Source of the DNA: Acidobacteriota bacterium
Lineage (GTDB): Bacteria; Acidobacteriota; Blastocatellia; Pyrinomonadales; Pyrinomonadaceae
Length of the DNA stretch: 64,000 bases
Reading direction: 5' to 3'
NCBI GenBank assembly: GCA_003223935.1
Contig: QHXQ01000041.1
Location: forward strand, 16,465-80,464
In this document: one piece after another, positions 9,135 to 17,074 of the stretch
How the letters are laid out: each line of letters begins with the position of its first letter
Numbering within the stretch: position 1 is the first letter of the stretch
Translations under genes and position numbers: made by a program
The notes under the pieces: model-generated
What the model was told of the DNA's origin: nothing
Database searches by the model: none
The model's input: only the letters and a program-made list of their open reading frames with translations

Positions 9135-9173
9135 GGTAGCGGGTCTTGGTCGCATCAATATCCGCCCGCTACC
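9135..9173. terminator. Short hairpin after the subtilase gene
   Basis: GGTAGCGGG (9135-9143) pairs perfectly with CCCGCTACC (9165-9173) across a 21-base loop. There is no T-run, so termination would be weak or factor-dependent. Confidence 0.4.
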
Positions 9174-9220
9174 GCAGGCATTATTGACCCGTTTCATCCT
9201 TGTCTTTCATCCCTATTCTT

Positions 9221-10114
9221 ATGCCTGAGTATAAGTTCAAAGCGCACGGCTACGTCGGGCTGGTGACCATCGTCGCCGCAGAGGTGTTGCTGTTCGCGGG
9301 CCAGTCCTTCGTCGGTCATTGGTTCACGCCGATTGTGTGGACGGGTTATGTGCTCTTCATGGATGCGCTCGTCTATCGGCGCAAGGGGCGGTCGCTCTTG
9401 GTCTCGAACCGTCTGGAGTTGCTCGTCATCTGCCTCGTCTCAATCGCCTGCTGGTGGCTCTTTGAGTTCTACAACACGCCGCGCTTCTGGCGCACAGACC
9501 TCGCACTCTGGTGGCATTACACGGGGCTTGAACCGAACCCATACCTGCGCCGCGTCGGCTACGACTGGGCTTTTGCCACGATCTTCCCCGCGCTCTTCGA
9601 GACCGCAGAATGGTTGAACGCGGGCCTGCGTCGCGATGAAGAGAAACCGACGAGAGCGATCAAATTACCGCGCCCTTTGCTCTATGCGCTCGTCGTCGTC
9701 GGCGCAATCGGCGCAGCACTCCCGTTCTTCATTATTTCGACGTGGCTCGTGCCGCTCGTGTGGACCGGGTTGTTCGTCCTCCTTGATCCTTTGAACGCCT
9801 TGCGCGGTTGGCCTGCGATCACATCCGATCTCGCGCGCAAGCGTTGGCGCAGACTCGCCGCGCTCTGTCTCGCGGGCCTCATCTGCGGGCTGCTCTGGGA
9901 GTTTTGGAACTACTGGGCGCTTGCGCGTTGGACTTACACAGTGCCCTACTTCGGCCACATCAAACTCTTCGAGATGCCCGTCGTTGGCTACCTAGGCTAC
10001 CTGCCCTTCGCGCTCGAATGCTGGGCGCTCTACGTCTTCGCCCGCTCGCTGCTCGGCTCACGCCCCATCGCCGCACAGACGAGCGCCGATAGTATCGTGA
10101 TTGATTTGCAGTAA
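9221..10114 (+). CDS. Multi-pass membrane protein with an internal duplication
   Basis: A 297-residue protein with about eight hydrophobic helices. The two halves are related: PIVWTGYVLFMDALVYRRKG and, later, WWLFEFYN in the first half match PLVWTGLFVLLDPLNALRGW and LLWEFWNYWA in the second, in the same order and spacing. The conserved W-x-F/W-E-F-x-N motif closes each repeat. I do not recognise a named family or catalytic motif. The ATG at 9221 is preferred over the TTG at 9200 because MPEYKF precedes the first helix. A small transporter or a membrane enzyme built by gene duplication would fit. Confidence 0.75.
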   Translation: MPEYKFKAHGYVGLVTIVAAEVLLFAGQSFVGHWFTPIVWTGYVLFMDALVYRRKGRSLLVSNRLELLVICLVSIACWWLFEFYNTPRFWRTDLALWWHYTGLEPNPYLRRVGYDWAFATIFPALFETAEWLNAGLRRDEEKPTRAIKLPRPLLYALVVVGAIGAALPFFIISTWLVPLVWTGLFVLLDPLNALRGWPAITSDLARKRWRRLAALCLAGLICGLLWEFWNYWALARWTYTVPYFGHIKLFEMPVVGYLGYLPFALECWALYVFARSLLGSRPIAAQTSADSIVIDLQ

Positions 10115-10155
10115 GTGCCGCAACGCGGCTTCATCATTCAACTTCAGAGGCTACT

Positions 10156-11790
10156 ATGAAACACGCGCGCACACTCGCAGCCTGTCTCGTCTGCCTGTCG
10201 TTCAGCAGTGCCCACGCGCAAACCGGCACGTACACAACTTACATCGGCGGCAAGCCCGCCGTCGTCGATCACTACACGGTTACGACCGCCCCCGACGGCA
10301 CGCTCAAGACCGAAGCGACACTTGGCGCGCCCACCGGCGGCATGCAACAGACCGCCGTGACCATCGCTGCCGCGCACCGTCCGGTCAGCTTCGCAGTTTC
10401 TATCGGCGACAATAAATTGCTCGCGGCCGATTTCAACGGCCCGACAGTCAAACTACACAAAGCCGGTCAGCCCGACCAAGAGCTTCAGACCAAAGCGACG
10501 ATGGTGCTGGAGAATCTGCTCTGGCATCAGTTCGTCTTTCTGCTCGATCAGTATGACGAGACGAAAGGCGGCGCGCAGAGCTTCGTCGCGTTTCTGCCGA
10601 GTCAGGCGCTCGACTATCCGATCACGATAGAGCGTGTGGGCACGCCTGACTATCAGGTCAATGGACAGACCACAAGGACGCGCCGCTATCACCTCGTCGC
10701 CAACAGCGCGCTCGCACTTGAGATGTGGACGGACGAGGCGCGCGTGCCGCTCCTGTTCTACAGCGCGGCGCAGCAACTCAAAGTGGTGCGCGCAGACGCG
10801 GAAAGTTTGGCTGAGGCAGCGCTGGCCGATGCGCCCAAGCCGGCCGAGTATCGCCCGCCCGCTTACGTCGTGCCGACTTCGTTTCATGAACAACAGGTTA
10901 CGGTCGGCGCGTCCACTGAATGGGCGCTGCCCGCGACGCTCACGCTGCCGACCGGCACAGGGCCTTTCCCCGCCCTTGTACTCGTGCATGGCTCTGGGCC
11001 GAATGATCGAGACGAGACGATTGGCGCGAACAAGCCTTTCCAAGACCTCGCGTGGGGTCTCGCTTCGCAAGGGATCGCCGTGCTGCGCTACGACAAACGC
11101 ACGCGCGTCTATCCGGGCAAGCTGGCGGCGCTGCCGAACCTCACGGTGCAAGAGGAGACGATAGACGACGTGCTCGCCGCCGTCGCGCTCTTGCGCCACA
11201 CGCCGCAGATCGAGCCGCATAAGATTTTCGTGCTCGGCCACAGTCTCGGCGGCATGCTCGTGCCGCGCATCGGTCTCGCAGACAGCGGCCTCGCCGGCCT
11301 CGTCGTCTTCGCCGGTGCGACGCGCCCGTTTGAAGACGAGTTTGTGCGGCAATATGAGTACCTCTACGGCCTCGACGGCCAGATCACGCCGAAAGAACAA
11401 GCGGAGATTGACGACTACAAACGACAGGCGGCGCGCATCAAGCAACTCACGCCTGCCGACGCCAACAGCAAAGAACGCTTGCTCTTTGCCGCGCCGAGCT
11501 ACTGGCTCGACCTGCGCGGCTACTTCCCGCCCGCCGTCGCGCTCAAACTCAAACAACCGCTCCTCGTCCTGCAAGGCGAACGCGACTACAACGTGACGAT
11601 GGATGCCTTCCACGATTGGCAGCGCACGTTAGATAAGCGCGCGAACGTCACCTTTAAGAGCTACCCGAAACTCGACCATCTCTTCCTCGAAGGCACAGGC
11701 CCCGCGAGCGAGGCAGACTACGCCCGCCCGCGCAACATCCCGCCCTACGTTATTGACAACATCGCCGCGTGGATCAAAAAGCAGCACTGA
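10156..11790 (+). CDS. Exported alpha/beta-hydrolase
   Basis: A 544-residue protein with a signal peptide (cleavage near AHAQ, residue 22). An N-terminal beta-rich region of about 240 residues precedes the hydrolase fold. The oxyanion-hole motif LVHGSGPNDRDE is near 275, the nucleophile S363 lies in GHSLGG, the acid is probably D477 in QGERDYN and the histidine is H508 in KLDHLF. The family includes esterases and peptidases; the substrate cannot be told from sequence. Its start lies 41 bases after the duplicated membrane protein, with an AGAGG-like ribosome site. Confidence 0.88.
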   Translation: MKHARTLAACLVCLSFSSAHAQTGTYTTYIGGKPAVVDHYTVTTAPDGTLKTEATLGAPTGGMQQTAVTIAAAHRPVSFAVSIGDNKLLAADFNGPTVKLHKAGQPDQELQTKATMVLENLLWHQFVFLLDQYDETKGGAQSFVAFLPSQALDYPITIERVGTPDYQVNGQTTRTRRYHLVANSALALEMWTDEARVPLLFYSAAQQLKVVRADAESLAEAALADAPKPAEYRPPAYVVPTSFHEQQVTVGASTEWALPATLTLPTGTGPFPALVLVHGSGPNDRDETIGANKPFQDLAWGLASQGIAVLRYDKRTRVYPGKLAALPNLTVQEETIDDVLAAVALLRHTPQIEPHKIFVLGHSLGGMLVPRIGLADSGLAGLVVFAGATRPFEDEFVRQYEYLYGLDGQITPKEQAEIDDYKRQAARIKQLTPADANSKERLLFAAPSYWLDLRGYFPPAVALKLKQPLLVLQGERDYNVTMDAFHDWQRTLDKRANVTFKSYPKLDHLFLEGTGPASEADYARPRNIPPYVIDNIAAWIKKQH

Positions 11791-11876
11791 GCCGCGTTTC
11801 TGCGTTTGAGACTTTCGGCGCGAGCCGTTAAACTGTGCGGTTTGATTCGCGCGATAATTGTTTTCTGAGGTGATAG

Positions 11877-12899
11877 ATGAGCACAGAGCCGAACGCTTTC
11901 GAGCATTTTCTCCAACGACACGACGAAGCGGCATGGGCGCAAGTGGTCAATGAACTACTGCCCTTGACGCACGAAGTTGATCGCAACGCGACCCAAATCT
12001 GGTTTGCTTTCTTTCCGCTCGCGCTCCTGCGCGCGCTTGAAGCGGCAGACGATTCGGCGCAACTCGCGCAGAAACTACTGCTGCAAGGTAAGTATTATCT
12101 CAAAGACCAGATTGATACCTCGCACACGTTTCTCTACGGGCATCGCTTCTGGCCTGAAGTCAAACAAGCAGTCAGCGCGCATGCGGACAGCTTTAAGTCA
12201 ACAAATAATGCGCCCCTCACTGATCAGATTCGTGTGGTCGCGCGCACAGTCGCGGCCGCGCGTAAGGTTGACGAATCGCTGCTCGTCGGCATCACTGCGG
12301 TCGCGTGTATGACCATCGCGCAAGTCGGGCTTGCTGCGTTCAAACGGACGCCGGGCGCGGGCGCGCTTGACAAACGCGAGTTGCGCCGCGCGCCCGAAGA
12401 TGTTTTGCGTGCACGCGCGCAGGATGACAGTCAGGGTCTCTTCGGTTTCTTGCGCACGACCGACAGACGTTGGACTGTAGTCTGGAACGAGCACGAGCCG
12501 ACGGCGCGCTTTAAGATGATCGAAGGGCAAGAGGTCGCATCGGCTGCGGCGACCGACAAGCGCGATTGGTCGCAAGTTGAGCCGCGCTGCACGATCAACG
12601 AGGGGCCGATCCCCGTGCAGTGCCGCTCGGCTTCATGCGGCACATGTTGGGTCGGCGTACTCGGCGGCGCGGAGAAACTCTCAGATGTTGCGCCGCGCGA
12701 ACGCAAAGCGATGCGCCTGTTCGGCTACATTGACACGGACGAGCCGCGCCCCATCATCCGCCTCGCTTGTCAGGCGCAAGGTGGCGGCGCGGTCTCAATC
12801 GTGATTCCGCCGTGGAACGGCGTCTTCGGCAAATACCTGCGCGCGCAGCAAGCGGAACAGGAGCAGCCGCAGAGCGCAACGGTCGAGGCGGGCGCGTGA
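11877..12899 (+). CDS. Uncharacterised N-terminal domain fused to a [2Fe-2S] ferredoxin domain
   Basis: A 340-residue protein. Residues 1-230 are helical and unfamiliar. The C-terminus is a plant-type ferredoxin domain with C249-x4-C254-x2-C257 and C298 (in CRSASCGTC and RLACQ), so it should carry a [2Fe-2S] cluster and pass electrons. The stop overlaps the next start by one base (TGATG), and a third small gene follows, so the three probably act together. The ATG follows GAGGTGATAG. Respiratory or redox-sensing roles are guesses. I know of no experimental description of this arrangement. Confidence 0.8.
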   Translation: MSTEPNAFEHFLQRHDEAAWAQVVNELLPLTHEVDRNATQIWFAFFPLALLRALEAADDSAQLAQKLLLQGKYYLKDQIDTSHTFLYGHRFWPEVKQAVSAHADSFKSTNNAPLTDQIRVVARTVAAARKVDESLLVGITAVACMTIAQVGLAAFKRTPGAGALDKRELRRAPEDVLRARAQDDSQGLFGFLRTTDRRWTVVWNEHEPTARFKMIEGQEVASAAATDKRDWSQVEPRCTINEGPIPVQCRSASCGTCWVGVLGGAEKLSDVAPRERKAMRLFGYIDTDEPRPIIRLACQAQGGGAVSIVIPPWNGVFGKYLRAQQAEQEQPQSATVEAGA

Positions 12900-13501
12900 T
12901 GACCGAGCGCGCTGACAAGACACTCGCACGCTCAGAGATTCAGAGCATGGTCAAACCTAACTCGAACGGCGCATCCACCGCCGCGCAACAACCGCCGCCG
13001 CTCGCGCGCGACGCGCAAGGCGCGATCACGACGCAGTCGCTCGCCGACCTGATCCAGTGGTTTCTCGATCACGACTCGCGCGTCAACGCGATCCGGCAGC
13101 CGCAGGTCGAAGAGATTTTTCAGTGGAAACAGGCGGCGAGCGCGCGCGCGGGCGAAGCGGTCTATCAGTTCGACCACGCCGAAGACCGGCTCGCCGTCGG
13201 CATCGTGCAAGCGGTCACAGCGCACGCAGATGAGCGCGCGTTGCACGAGTGGATCAGTCAACTGCTGAACGCGCTCGAAGAGGCTTCGCAGACGAACGAA
13301 GAGTTGGCCCAAAGCTATCAGTTGGACGCGCATGGCGCGGCTTCAACCGTCCAAGAGGCGGCGAAGATTCCAACCGAGCGCGGGCGCAACATCTACTTGA
13401 CTTGCTGCTGGCTCGAAACGCTCTGCACCGCAGAGGTGCGCGTGCTCGGTTGGGTCTATCAAGAACTCTACGGGCGCGCGTTTCAGCCTAATAATTTTTG
13501 A
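12899..13501 (+). CDS. Conserved hypothetical protein, middle of the ferredoxin cluster
   Basis: A 200-residue soluble protein. The ATG at 12899 overlaps the TGA of the ferredoxin-fusion gene, which fixes the start and implies coupled translation. The N-terminal 40 residues are low complexity (Ala/Gln/Pro); the remainder is mostly helical with DLIQWFLDHDSRVN and a Cys-Cys pair in LTCCWLETLC near the end. No named domain is recognised. A partner or scaffold of the ferredoxin protein is the simplest inference. Confidence 0.75.
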   Translation: MTERADKTLARSEIQSMVKPNSNGASTAAQQPPPLARDAQGAITTQSLADLIQWFLDHDSRVNAIRQPQVEEIFQWKQAASARAGEAVYQFDHAEDRLAVGIVQAVTAHADERALHEWISQLLNALEEASQTNEELAQSYQLDAHGAASTVQEAAKIPTERGRNIYLTCCWLETLCTAEVRVLGWVYQELYGRAFQPNNF

Positions 13502-13529
13502 TCGCAACCGCTTAAAGAGGTAAGCATTC

Positions 13530-13799
13530 ATGCCCGAAAGACCGAACTACACAAACAACTCGCAGACGCTCGTCATGGACGCCAACGATTTCGCGTTTGA
13601 GACCGTCGAAGCGGAGAACGGCCACGCCACGGTCGTGCGCTTTCAACTCACCGACGCGCAGGTGCGGGCCGGCGACGTGCTGCTCGTCCTCGACGGCACA
13701 GACATACACTTCCATGGCATGATCGGCATGATCGGTGAAAACGGCTCAGCCGTCGCCACCGACCGGCGCGGCTCGCTGCTACCGGCCATCGTGCAGTAA
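13530..13799 (+). CDS. Small hypothetical protein, third gene of the ferredoxin cluster
   Basis: An 89-residue protein, predicted mostly beta, with AGDVLLVLDGTDIHFHGMIG. A strong ribosome site AAAGAGGT precedes the ATG, and it begins 28 bases after the preceding stop. There is no signal peptide. The His-rich HFHG could bind a metal, but there is no clear family. It is the last gene before the strand switches. Confidence 0.7.
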   Translation: MPERPNYTNNSQTLVMDANDFAFETVEAENGHATVVRFQLTDAQVRAGDVLLVLDGTDIHFHGMIGMIGENGSAVATDRRGSLLPAIVQ

Positions 13800-13854
13800 A
13801 GGGCTGAGGGAGGAAAAGTATCAATCAATAACTTCTAACTCAAGGATAGGTGTG

Positions 13855-14064
13855 TCATCGTAAATGACCATTCTTAGCAAATTTATAAAGCAGGATTGGT
13901 ATTGATGAATCATCAGAATCCTCTGAATCCTCAATAGCGAGGGTTGCGCCCACGTCTATGACTGCCCCTTCCTTCCAATTGCCGCGTTCGTCAAGATACC
14001 TAACGGTATCGCCTTCTCTGACTTCCGTGCCGTTTTTGTCTTTGATATTTAGCTTTCTTGCCAT
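13855..14064 (-). CDS. Small hypothetical protein, SH3/KOW-like
   Basis: A 69-residue protein that starts MARKLNIKDKNGTEVREGDTV, then YLDERGNWKEGAVIDV, a pattern of short beta strands like small SH3-type barrels. An AGGAGA site lies just before the ATG. A palindrome CGTTCA-N4-TGAACG sits 14 bases upstream and recurs upstream of the vapBC-like pair, so the two units may share a regulator. Function is unknown. Confidence 0.7.
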   Translation of the reverse strand: MARKLNIKDKNGTEVREGDTVRYLDERGNWKEGAVIDVGATLAIEDSEDSDDSSIPILLYKFAKNGHLR

Positions 14065-14077
14065 TGCTCTCTCCTAT

Positions 14078-14093
14078 CGTTCAGTTTTGAACG
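14078..14093. promoter_or_regulatory. Palindromic operator candidate, copy 1
   Basis: CGTTCA-GTTT-TGAACG, 14 bases upstream of the 69-residue gene. The same arms and the same 4-base spacer occur at 14775-14790. Confidence 0.5.
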
Positions 14094-14118
14094 CAACAAC
14101 AAGTGTAGTCAACGGTCG

Positions 14119-14535
14119 TCAATCTGCAACCCAAACAACACGGCCCTTATGAGTAGTAAGTTGCAGCGCGTTATAAAAGCGCCGGTCTGCGGTGACAAGT
14201 TGACATCCTTGCTTTATCGCGGCAGCTAAATACATAGCATCGTAAACCGTGCTGCCTGTGCTGTGCGCTATGTTGAGAGCGTCAGTCAGAAGATTAAGAG
14301 AATAAAGAAAGGTTATCGGTGCAAGTTGAAACACGCCGGCTATCCGTTTTGCCTCAGCCTCATCTATTTCTTTCCGGCGTGCTTTTTTCCAGAGGATATT
14401 TCCGAACTCGGAAGGCAGTAAATCAGGCGCGTATAAGATGTGTGAAGGGTCAAGCCAGCGTTTAGCTTCAGCCTCAAGAATTTCCGGCACGAACCATTTA
14501 ATAGCTACGCTGGCATCTATTACATATTCAGTCAC
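14119..14535 (-). CDS. vapC: VapC-family PIN-domain toxin
   Basis: A 138-residue PIN endoribonuclease, the usual VapC length. The metal-binding acids are all present: D7 in VIDASVAIKW, E43 in LLPSEFGN, D99 in TVYDAMYLA and D117 in VTADRRF. Known VapC proteins cut tRNA or rRNA when freed from their antitoxin. The GTG start at 14535 overlaps the stop of the antitoxin gene (GTGA), which fixes the start and couples translation. The gene is AT-richer than its surroundings, as is common for toxin-antitoxin modules. Confidence 0.92.
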   Translation of the reverse strand: MTEYVIDASVAIKWFVPEILEAEAKRWLDPSHILYAPDLLPSEFGNILWKKARRKEIDEAEAKRIAGVFQLAPITFLYSLNLLTDALNIAHSTGSTVYDAMYLAAAIKQGCQLVTADRRFYNALQLTTHKGRVVWVAD

Positions 14536-14708
14536 CGCGCGCGATCCTCGCGCAGCAGTTTAGCACTATCAGTATGTTTGCGCCCTTCAAGACTGCGGCT
14601 GATACGTTCAGCGCGACGGCGAAATTCTATCATCTGGCGCGCGTGCGCTTCAGCGCCAGAATCTGTTTCTGTAGCGCGCTCGTCTTTGTCTTTTAGTTTG
14701 CTCGCCAT
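14532..14708 (-). CDS. Antitoxin of the VapC pair
   Basis: A 58-residue, highly charged protein beginning MASKLKDKDERATETDSG, with a central QMIEFRRRAERISR helix that could wrap the toxin. It is too short to have been listed by usual ORF cut-offs and was read directly from the minus strand. An AGGGGT ribosome site lies about nine bases before the ATG. It overlaps vapC by four bases. The N-terminus does not clearly show a SpoVT/AbrB or ribbon-helix-helix DNA-binding motif, so its class is undetermined. Confidence 0.8.
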   Translation of the reverse strand: MASKLKDKDERATETDSGAEAHARQMIEFRRRAERISRSLEGRKHTDSAKLLREDRAR

Positions 14709-14727
14709 GTCATTACACCCCTATCTC

Positions 14728-14749
14728 AAGCGTCAAGTTCTTGACGCTT
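14728..14749. promoter_or_regulatory. Perfect palindrome upstream of vapBC-like pair
   Basis: AAGCGTCAAG and CTTGACGCTT are perfect 10-base arms around TT, 20 bases upstream of the antitoxin start. ATTACAC (14712-14718) and GTGTAAT (14754-14760) form a second, flanking inverted repeat. It is placed where autoregulated toxin-antitoxin operators lie. Confidence 0.6.
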
Positions 14750-14774
14750 ACAAGTGTAATAAGTATTACTCCGG

Positions 14775-14790
14775 CGTTCAACATTGAACG
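14775..14790. promoter_or_regulatory. Palindromic operator candidate, copy 2
   Basis: CGTTCA-ACAT-TGAACG, matching copy 1 (14078-14093) in arms and spacer length. It lies 67 bases upstream of the antitoxin start. Confidence 0.5.
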
Positions 14791-14823
14791 CTCAATAGAA
14801 CAAGCTATTTTCTTTTCCGCCCC

Positions 14824-15471
14824 TCAAAGCATCCACTGCCCACGATTGTCATAATAGGCGGGCGAGCCGGTCGGATGGTGCTGCCGCCATGCTTGGTAGC
14901 GTGCGCGCAAGCGTTCGTAGCGCCGGTCGGATGAGTTGAGCGCGCGATGCGGTATCTCTTGCAGGTAGCGTTCGACGCGCCAGACGTTGCGCCGCGCAAA
15001 CCGCCAATCGTAAGCGCCCAACTCATATAGATGGCCGACACCGTAGCCGGTGATGCGTCCCGTCAGATCAACGTAAGGATCGAAGTAGCTCCATACCAAT
15101 TGTCGTAAAGTGCGGAAGACGGGCCGGCGGCCGTGCAAACCTATGTCGCGCGAACGCGCGACTGCGCCCCACAGACCGCGTCTTTGAAAGACGAAGACGA
15201 CGTGATCGAGTTTGTCCTGCGATTCGAGGCTCAAGAGGAGCGGCGCGTAGCCGTGTTGTTCGAGGATGACGGCCGCCACGAGCGCGGCTTCGAGACAATG
15301 CGCCTCGCGTCGGCGCAAGACTTCGCGGAACGAGCGCAGCGTCGCGCCGTGCCGTTCGCGGTTGTAAGGGAGCGCCGTTAAAAAACGCTGCACCTGCTCC
15401 GGCGTCCTATGTGCCTCAATGATCTGCCCCTCGCGGCGCGTGAAGGCCGCGCGCTCCGGTTTCGTGTTCAT
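14824..15471 (-). CDS. Transglutaminase-like cysteine-fold protein
   Basis: A 215-residue soluble protein. C59 in EAHCLEAAL at the start of a helix, H90 in KLDHVVFVF and D109 in ARSRDIG follow the order Cys, His, Asp of the transglutaminase/papain-like fold, with the typical spacing of about 30 and 20 residues. Peptidase, amidase or transglutaminase activity is possible; the substrate is unknown. The ATG has no Shine-Dalgarno sequence; the arm of an AT-rich hairpin ends five bases before it. Confidence 0.7.
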   Translation of the reverse strand: MNTKPERAAFTRREGQIIEAHRTPEQVQRFLTALPYNRERHGATLRSFREVLRRREAHCLEAALVAAVILEQHGYAPLLLSLESQDKLDHVVFVFQRRGLWGAVARSRDIGLHGRRPVFRTLRQLVWSYFDPYVDLTGRITGYGVGHLYELGAYDWRFARRNVWRVERYLQEIPHRALNSSDRRYERLRARYQAWRQHHPTGSPAYYDNRGQWML

Positions 15472-15476
15472 GGCAT

Positions 15477-15571
15477 TGTTATTTGATACTGGTTATTTGT
15501 TATTGGTCAGCGCGCGGTCAGAGTCGAGCTTGACCTAACGACGAAGGACAAATAACAAATAACAAATAACA
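15477..15571. repeat. AT-rich word-repeat hairpin between divergent genes
   Basis: TGTTATTTG and TTATTTGTTATT words (15477-15508) face CAAATAACAAATAAC words (15549-15571). It lies between a minus-strand and a plus-strand gene, so it cannot be a terminator for either of them. Five bases separate it from the ATG at 15471. The same word family recurs at 35140-35240. Confidence 0.65.
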
Positions 15572-15717
15572 GCTAACGGCTTTTCCGTCATCCTGCCATC
15601 TCGCTTCCCCCTTTGCCTTTCGCGCCCGTTGGCTGTAAAGTGCCCGTCAGTTTCGGTGTGACTACTCACCGCTTTTAAGCGAAACCTGCGACGTTCTTTA
15701 AGGAGTCTGAAAGCTAA

Positions 15718-16656
15718 ATGGTAACCAGTATCCCGCCTGCGGGCGCGGCGCACTCGATGGCCGAGTTTCCGCTCTATCAGAGTCTCAGCACGGAAGAGAT
15801 CGCTGCACTCAACGCACTGCTCGAAGACGTGTCTTACAACGAAGGCGAGACGATCTTTCACCAGAACGATCCGGGCGATGCCGCCTACATCATCCGCGAA
15901 GGCATGGTGCGCATCTGGACGCACGACGAGGACGCGCGCGAAGTGACGCTCGCGCGCCTCGGGCCACACGACTTCTTTGGCGAACTCGCCGTCCTCGACG
16001 GTAGCCCGCGCTCGGCGAGCGCCACGGCCGACGAATACACAGTTGTCGGCCGCCTGAGCAAAGAACGGATGCAGGAGTTCCTGCTCGCGCACCCGCAGGC
16101 CGCGCTCGTGATGATTCAAGAGATCGGCCGCCGCTTGCGGCAGACCAATCAACTCGTCACCCAGCGCGTGACGCGCAACATCAACGTCGAGATGGACGAG
16201 AAGATGACCATCGGCCAGCGCGTCGCCGACAAGGTCGCGTCCTTCGGCGGCTCTTGGACGTTCATCTTCATCTACACAGGCTTCTTGCTCGCGTGGATAG
16301 CCGTCAACACGTTCGTGCTCTCGCGCATGGGCGAAGCCGCCAGCGGCGGGCGGCAGTTCGATCCTTATCCGTATATCCTCTTGAACCTGATGCTCTCGAT
16401 GACGGCGGCGCTGCAAGCACCGATCATCATGATGTCGCAGAACCGTTCGGGTGAAAAAGACCGGCTCGCCGCCGAGAACGATTTCCGCGTCAATCTCAAG
16501 AGCGAGTTGATGCTCGAAGAGTTGACGCGCCGGATGGATCGTTTGCAGAACGATCAGGTCGAAGAGATATTATTGCTGACGCGCGCCCTCAAAGAACATG
16601 CGCCCGAACCAGCCGCCGCCGCAGACAACGGCACGCCGCCCACCGGCGCGACTTGA
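15718..16656 (+). CDS. Cyclic-nucleotide-binding domain plus DUF1003 membrane protein
   Basis: A 312-residue protein. Residues 15-135 are a cNMP-binding (CRP-like) domain with GDAAYIIREG and the phosphate-binding cassette region FFGELAVLDGSPRSA. It has no C-terminal DNA-binding helix-turn-helix; instead two transmembrane helices (about 185-205 and 220-245) and FDPYPYILLNLMLS form the DUF1003 signature. It should therefore sense a cyclic nucleotide at the inner membrane. The function of DUF1003 is not known. AAGGAG lies about a dozen bases before the ATG. Confidence 0.9.
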   Translation: MVTSIPPAGAAHSMAEFPLYQSLSTEEIAALNALLEDVSYNEGETIFHQNDPGDAAYIIREGMVRIWTHDEDAREVTLARLGPHDFFGELAVLDGSPRSASATADEYTVVGRLSKERMQEFLLAHPQAALVMIQEIGRRLRQTNQLVTQRVTRNINVEMDEKMTIGQRVADKVASFGGSWTFIFIYTGFLLAWIAVNTFVLSRMGEAASGGRQFDPYPYILLNLMLSMTAALQAPIIMMSQNRSGEKDRLAAENDFRVNLKSELMLEELTRRMDRLQNDQVEEILLLTRALKEHAPEPAAAADNGTPPTGAT

Positions 16657-16749
16657 TCGCACGCGCCTGATGATGTATGAATTTGGCTTACACGAAGCAT
16701 AAACATTCTAAATCGCCCGTGGGCCGACAAAACCAGCAGGGACATTTTT

Positions 16750-17001
16750 GTGAGTAGAACCAGACGTACGCCACCGCCGCAACCGCCACAGCGTTCCAAT
16801 GCCGAGCAGGAGGCGTACGGAGCCGCCGAGCGCCTGCGCGCACAGGCGGAAGCAGCCCTCGCCGCCATGCCCATACGCGCGCCCGAAGCGGCGGACGAAC
16901 TCGAAGCCTACGCCGACCGGATCGAACGCACGGCCCGCGACCTCTCGGTCGCCCTGCGCGAACTGGCGAACCAGCGACGAGAGACAAGGGATGAGGGATG
17001 A
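16750..17001 (+). CDS. Small hypothetical protein, helical
   Basis: An 83-residue protein from a GTG preceded by AGGGA. A Pro/Arg-rich start is followed by a long Ala/Glu/Arg helix (about 15-75) that could form a coiled coil. No family is recognised. The 3' end of the gene enters the left arm of the hairpin before pckA: its stop lies at 16999-17001 inside the GGGATGAGGGATG words. Confidence 0.5.
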   Translation: MSRTRRTPPPQPPQRSNAEQEAYGAAERLRAQAEAALAAMPIRAPEAADELEAYADRIERTARDLSVALRELANQRRETRDEG

Positions 17002-17055
17002 GGGATGAAAGAGCGACAACGCAAGTTGAACGATCAAGCTTTCATCCCTCATCCC
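16995..17055. repeat. Word-repeat hairpin in the pckA leader
   Basis: GGGATGAGGGATGAAAG (16995-17011) pairs perfectly over 17 bases with its complement at 17039-17055. GGGATGA is repeated two to three times in each arm. The stem ends seven bases before the GAGGAG ribosome site of pckA. Confidence 0.7.
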
Positions 17056-17074
17056 TTAATTTGAGGAGAAGCTC

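Noticed and set aside
10453..11613. 386-codon minus-strand frame over the secreted hydrolase
   Set aside because: Shadow of a GC-rich gene; the plus strand has a signal peptide and catalytic triad.
14578..14787. Plus-strand frame opposite the antitoxin
   Set aside because: It lacks a ribosome site and covers the minus-strand antitoxin and its operator.
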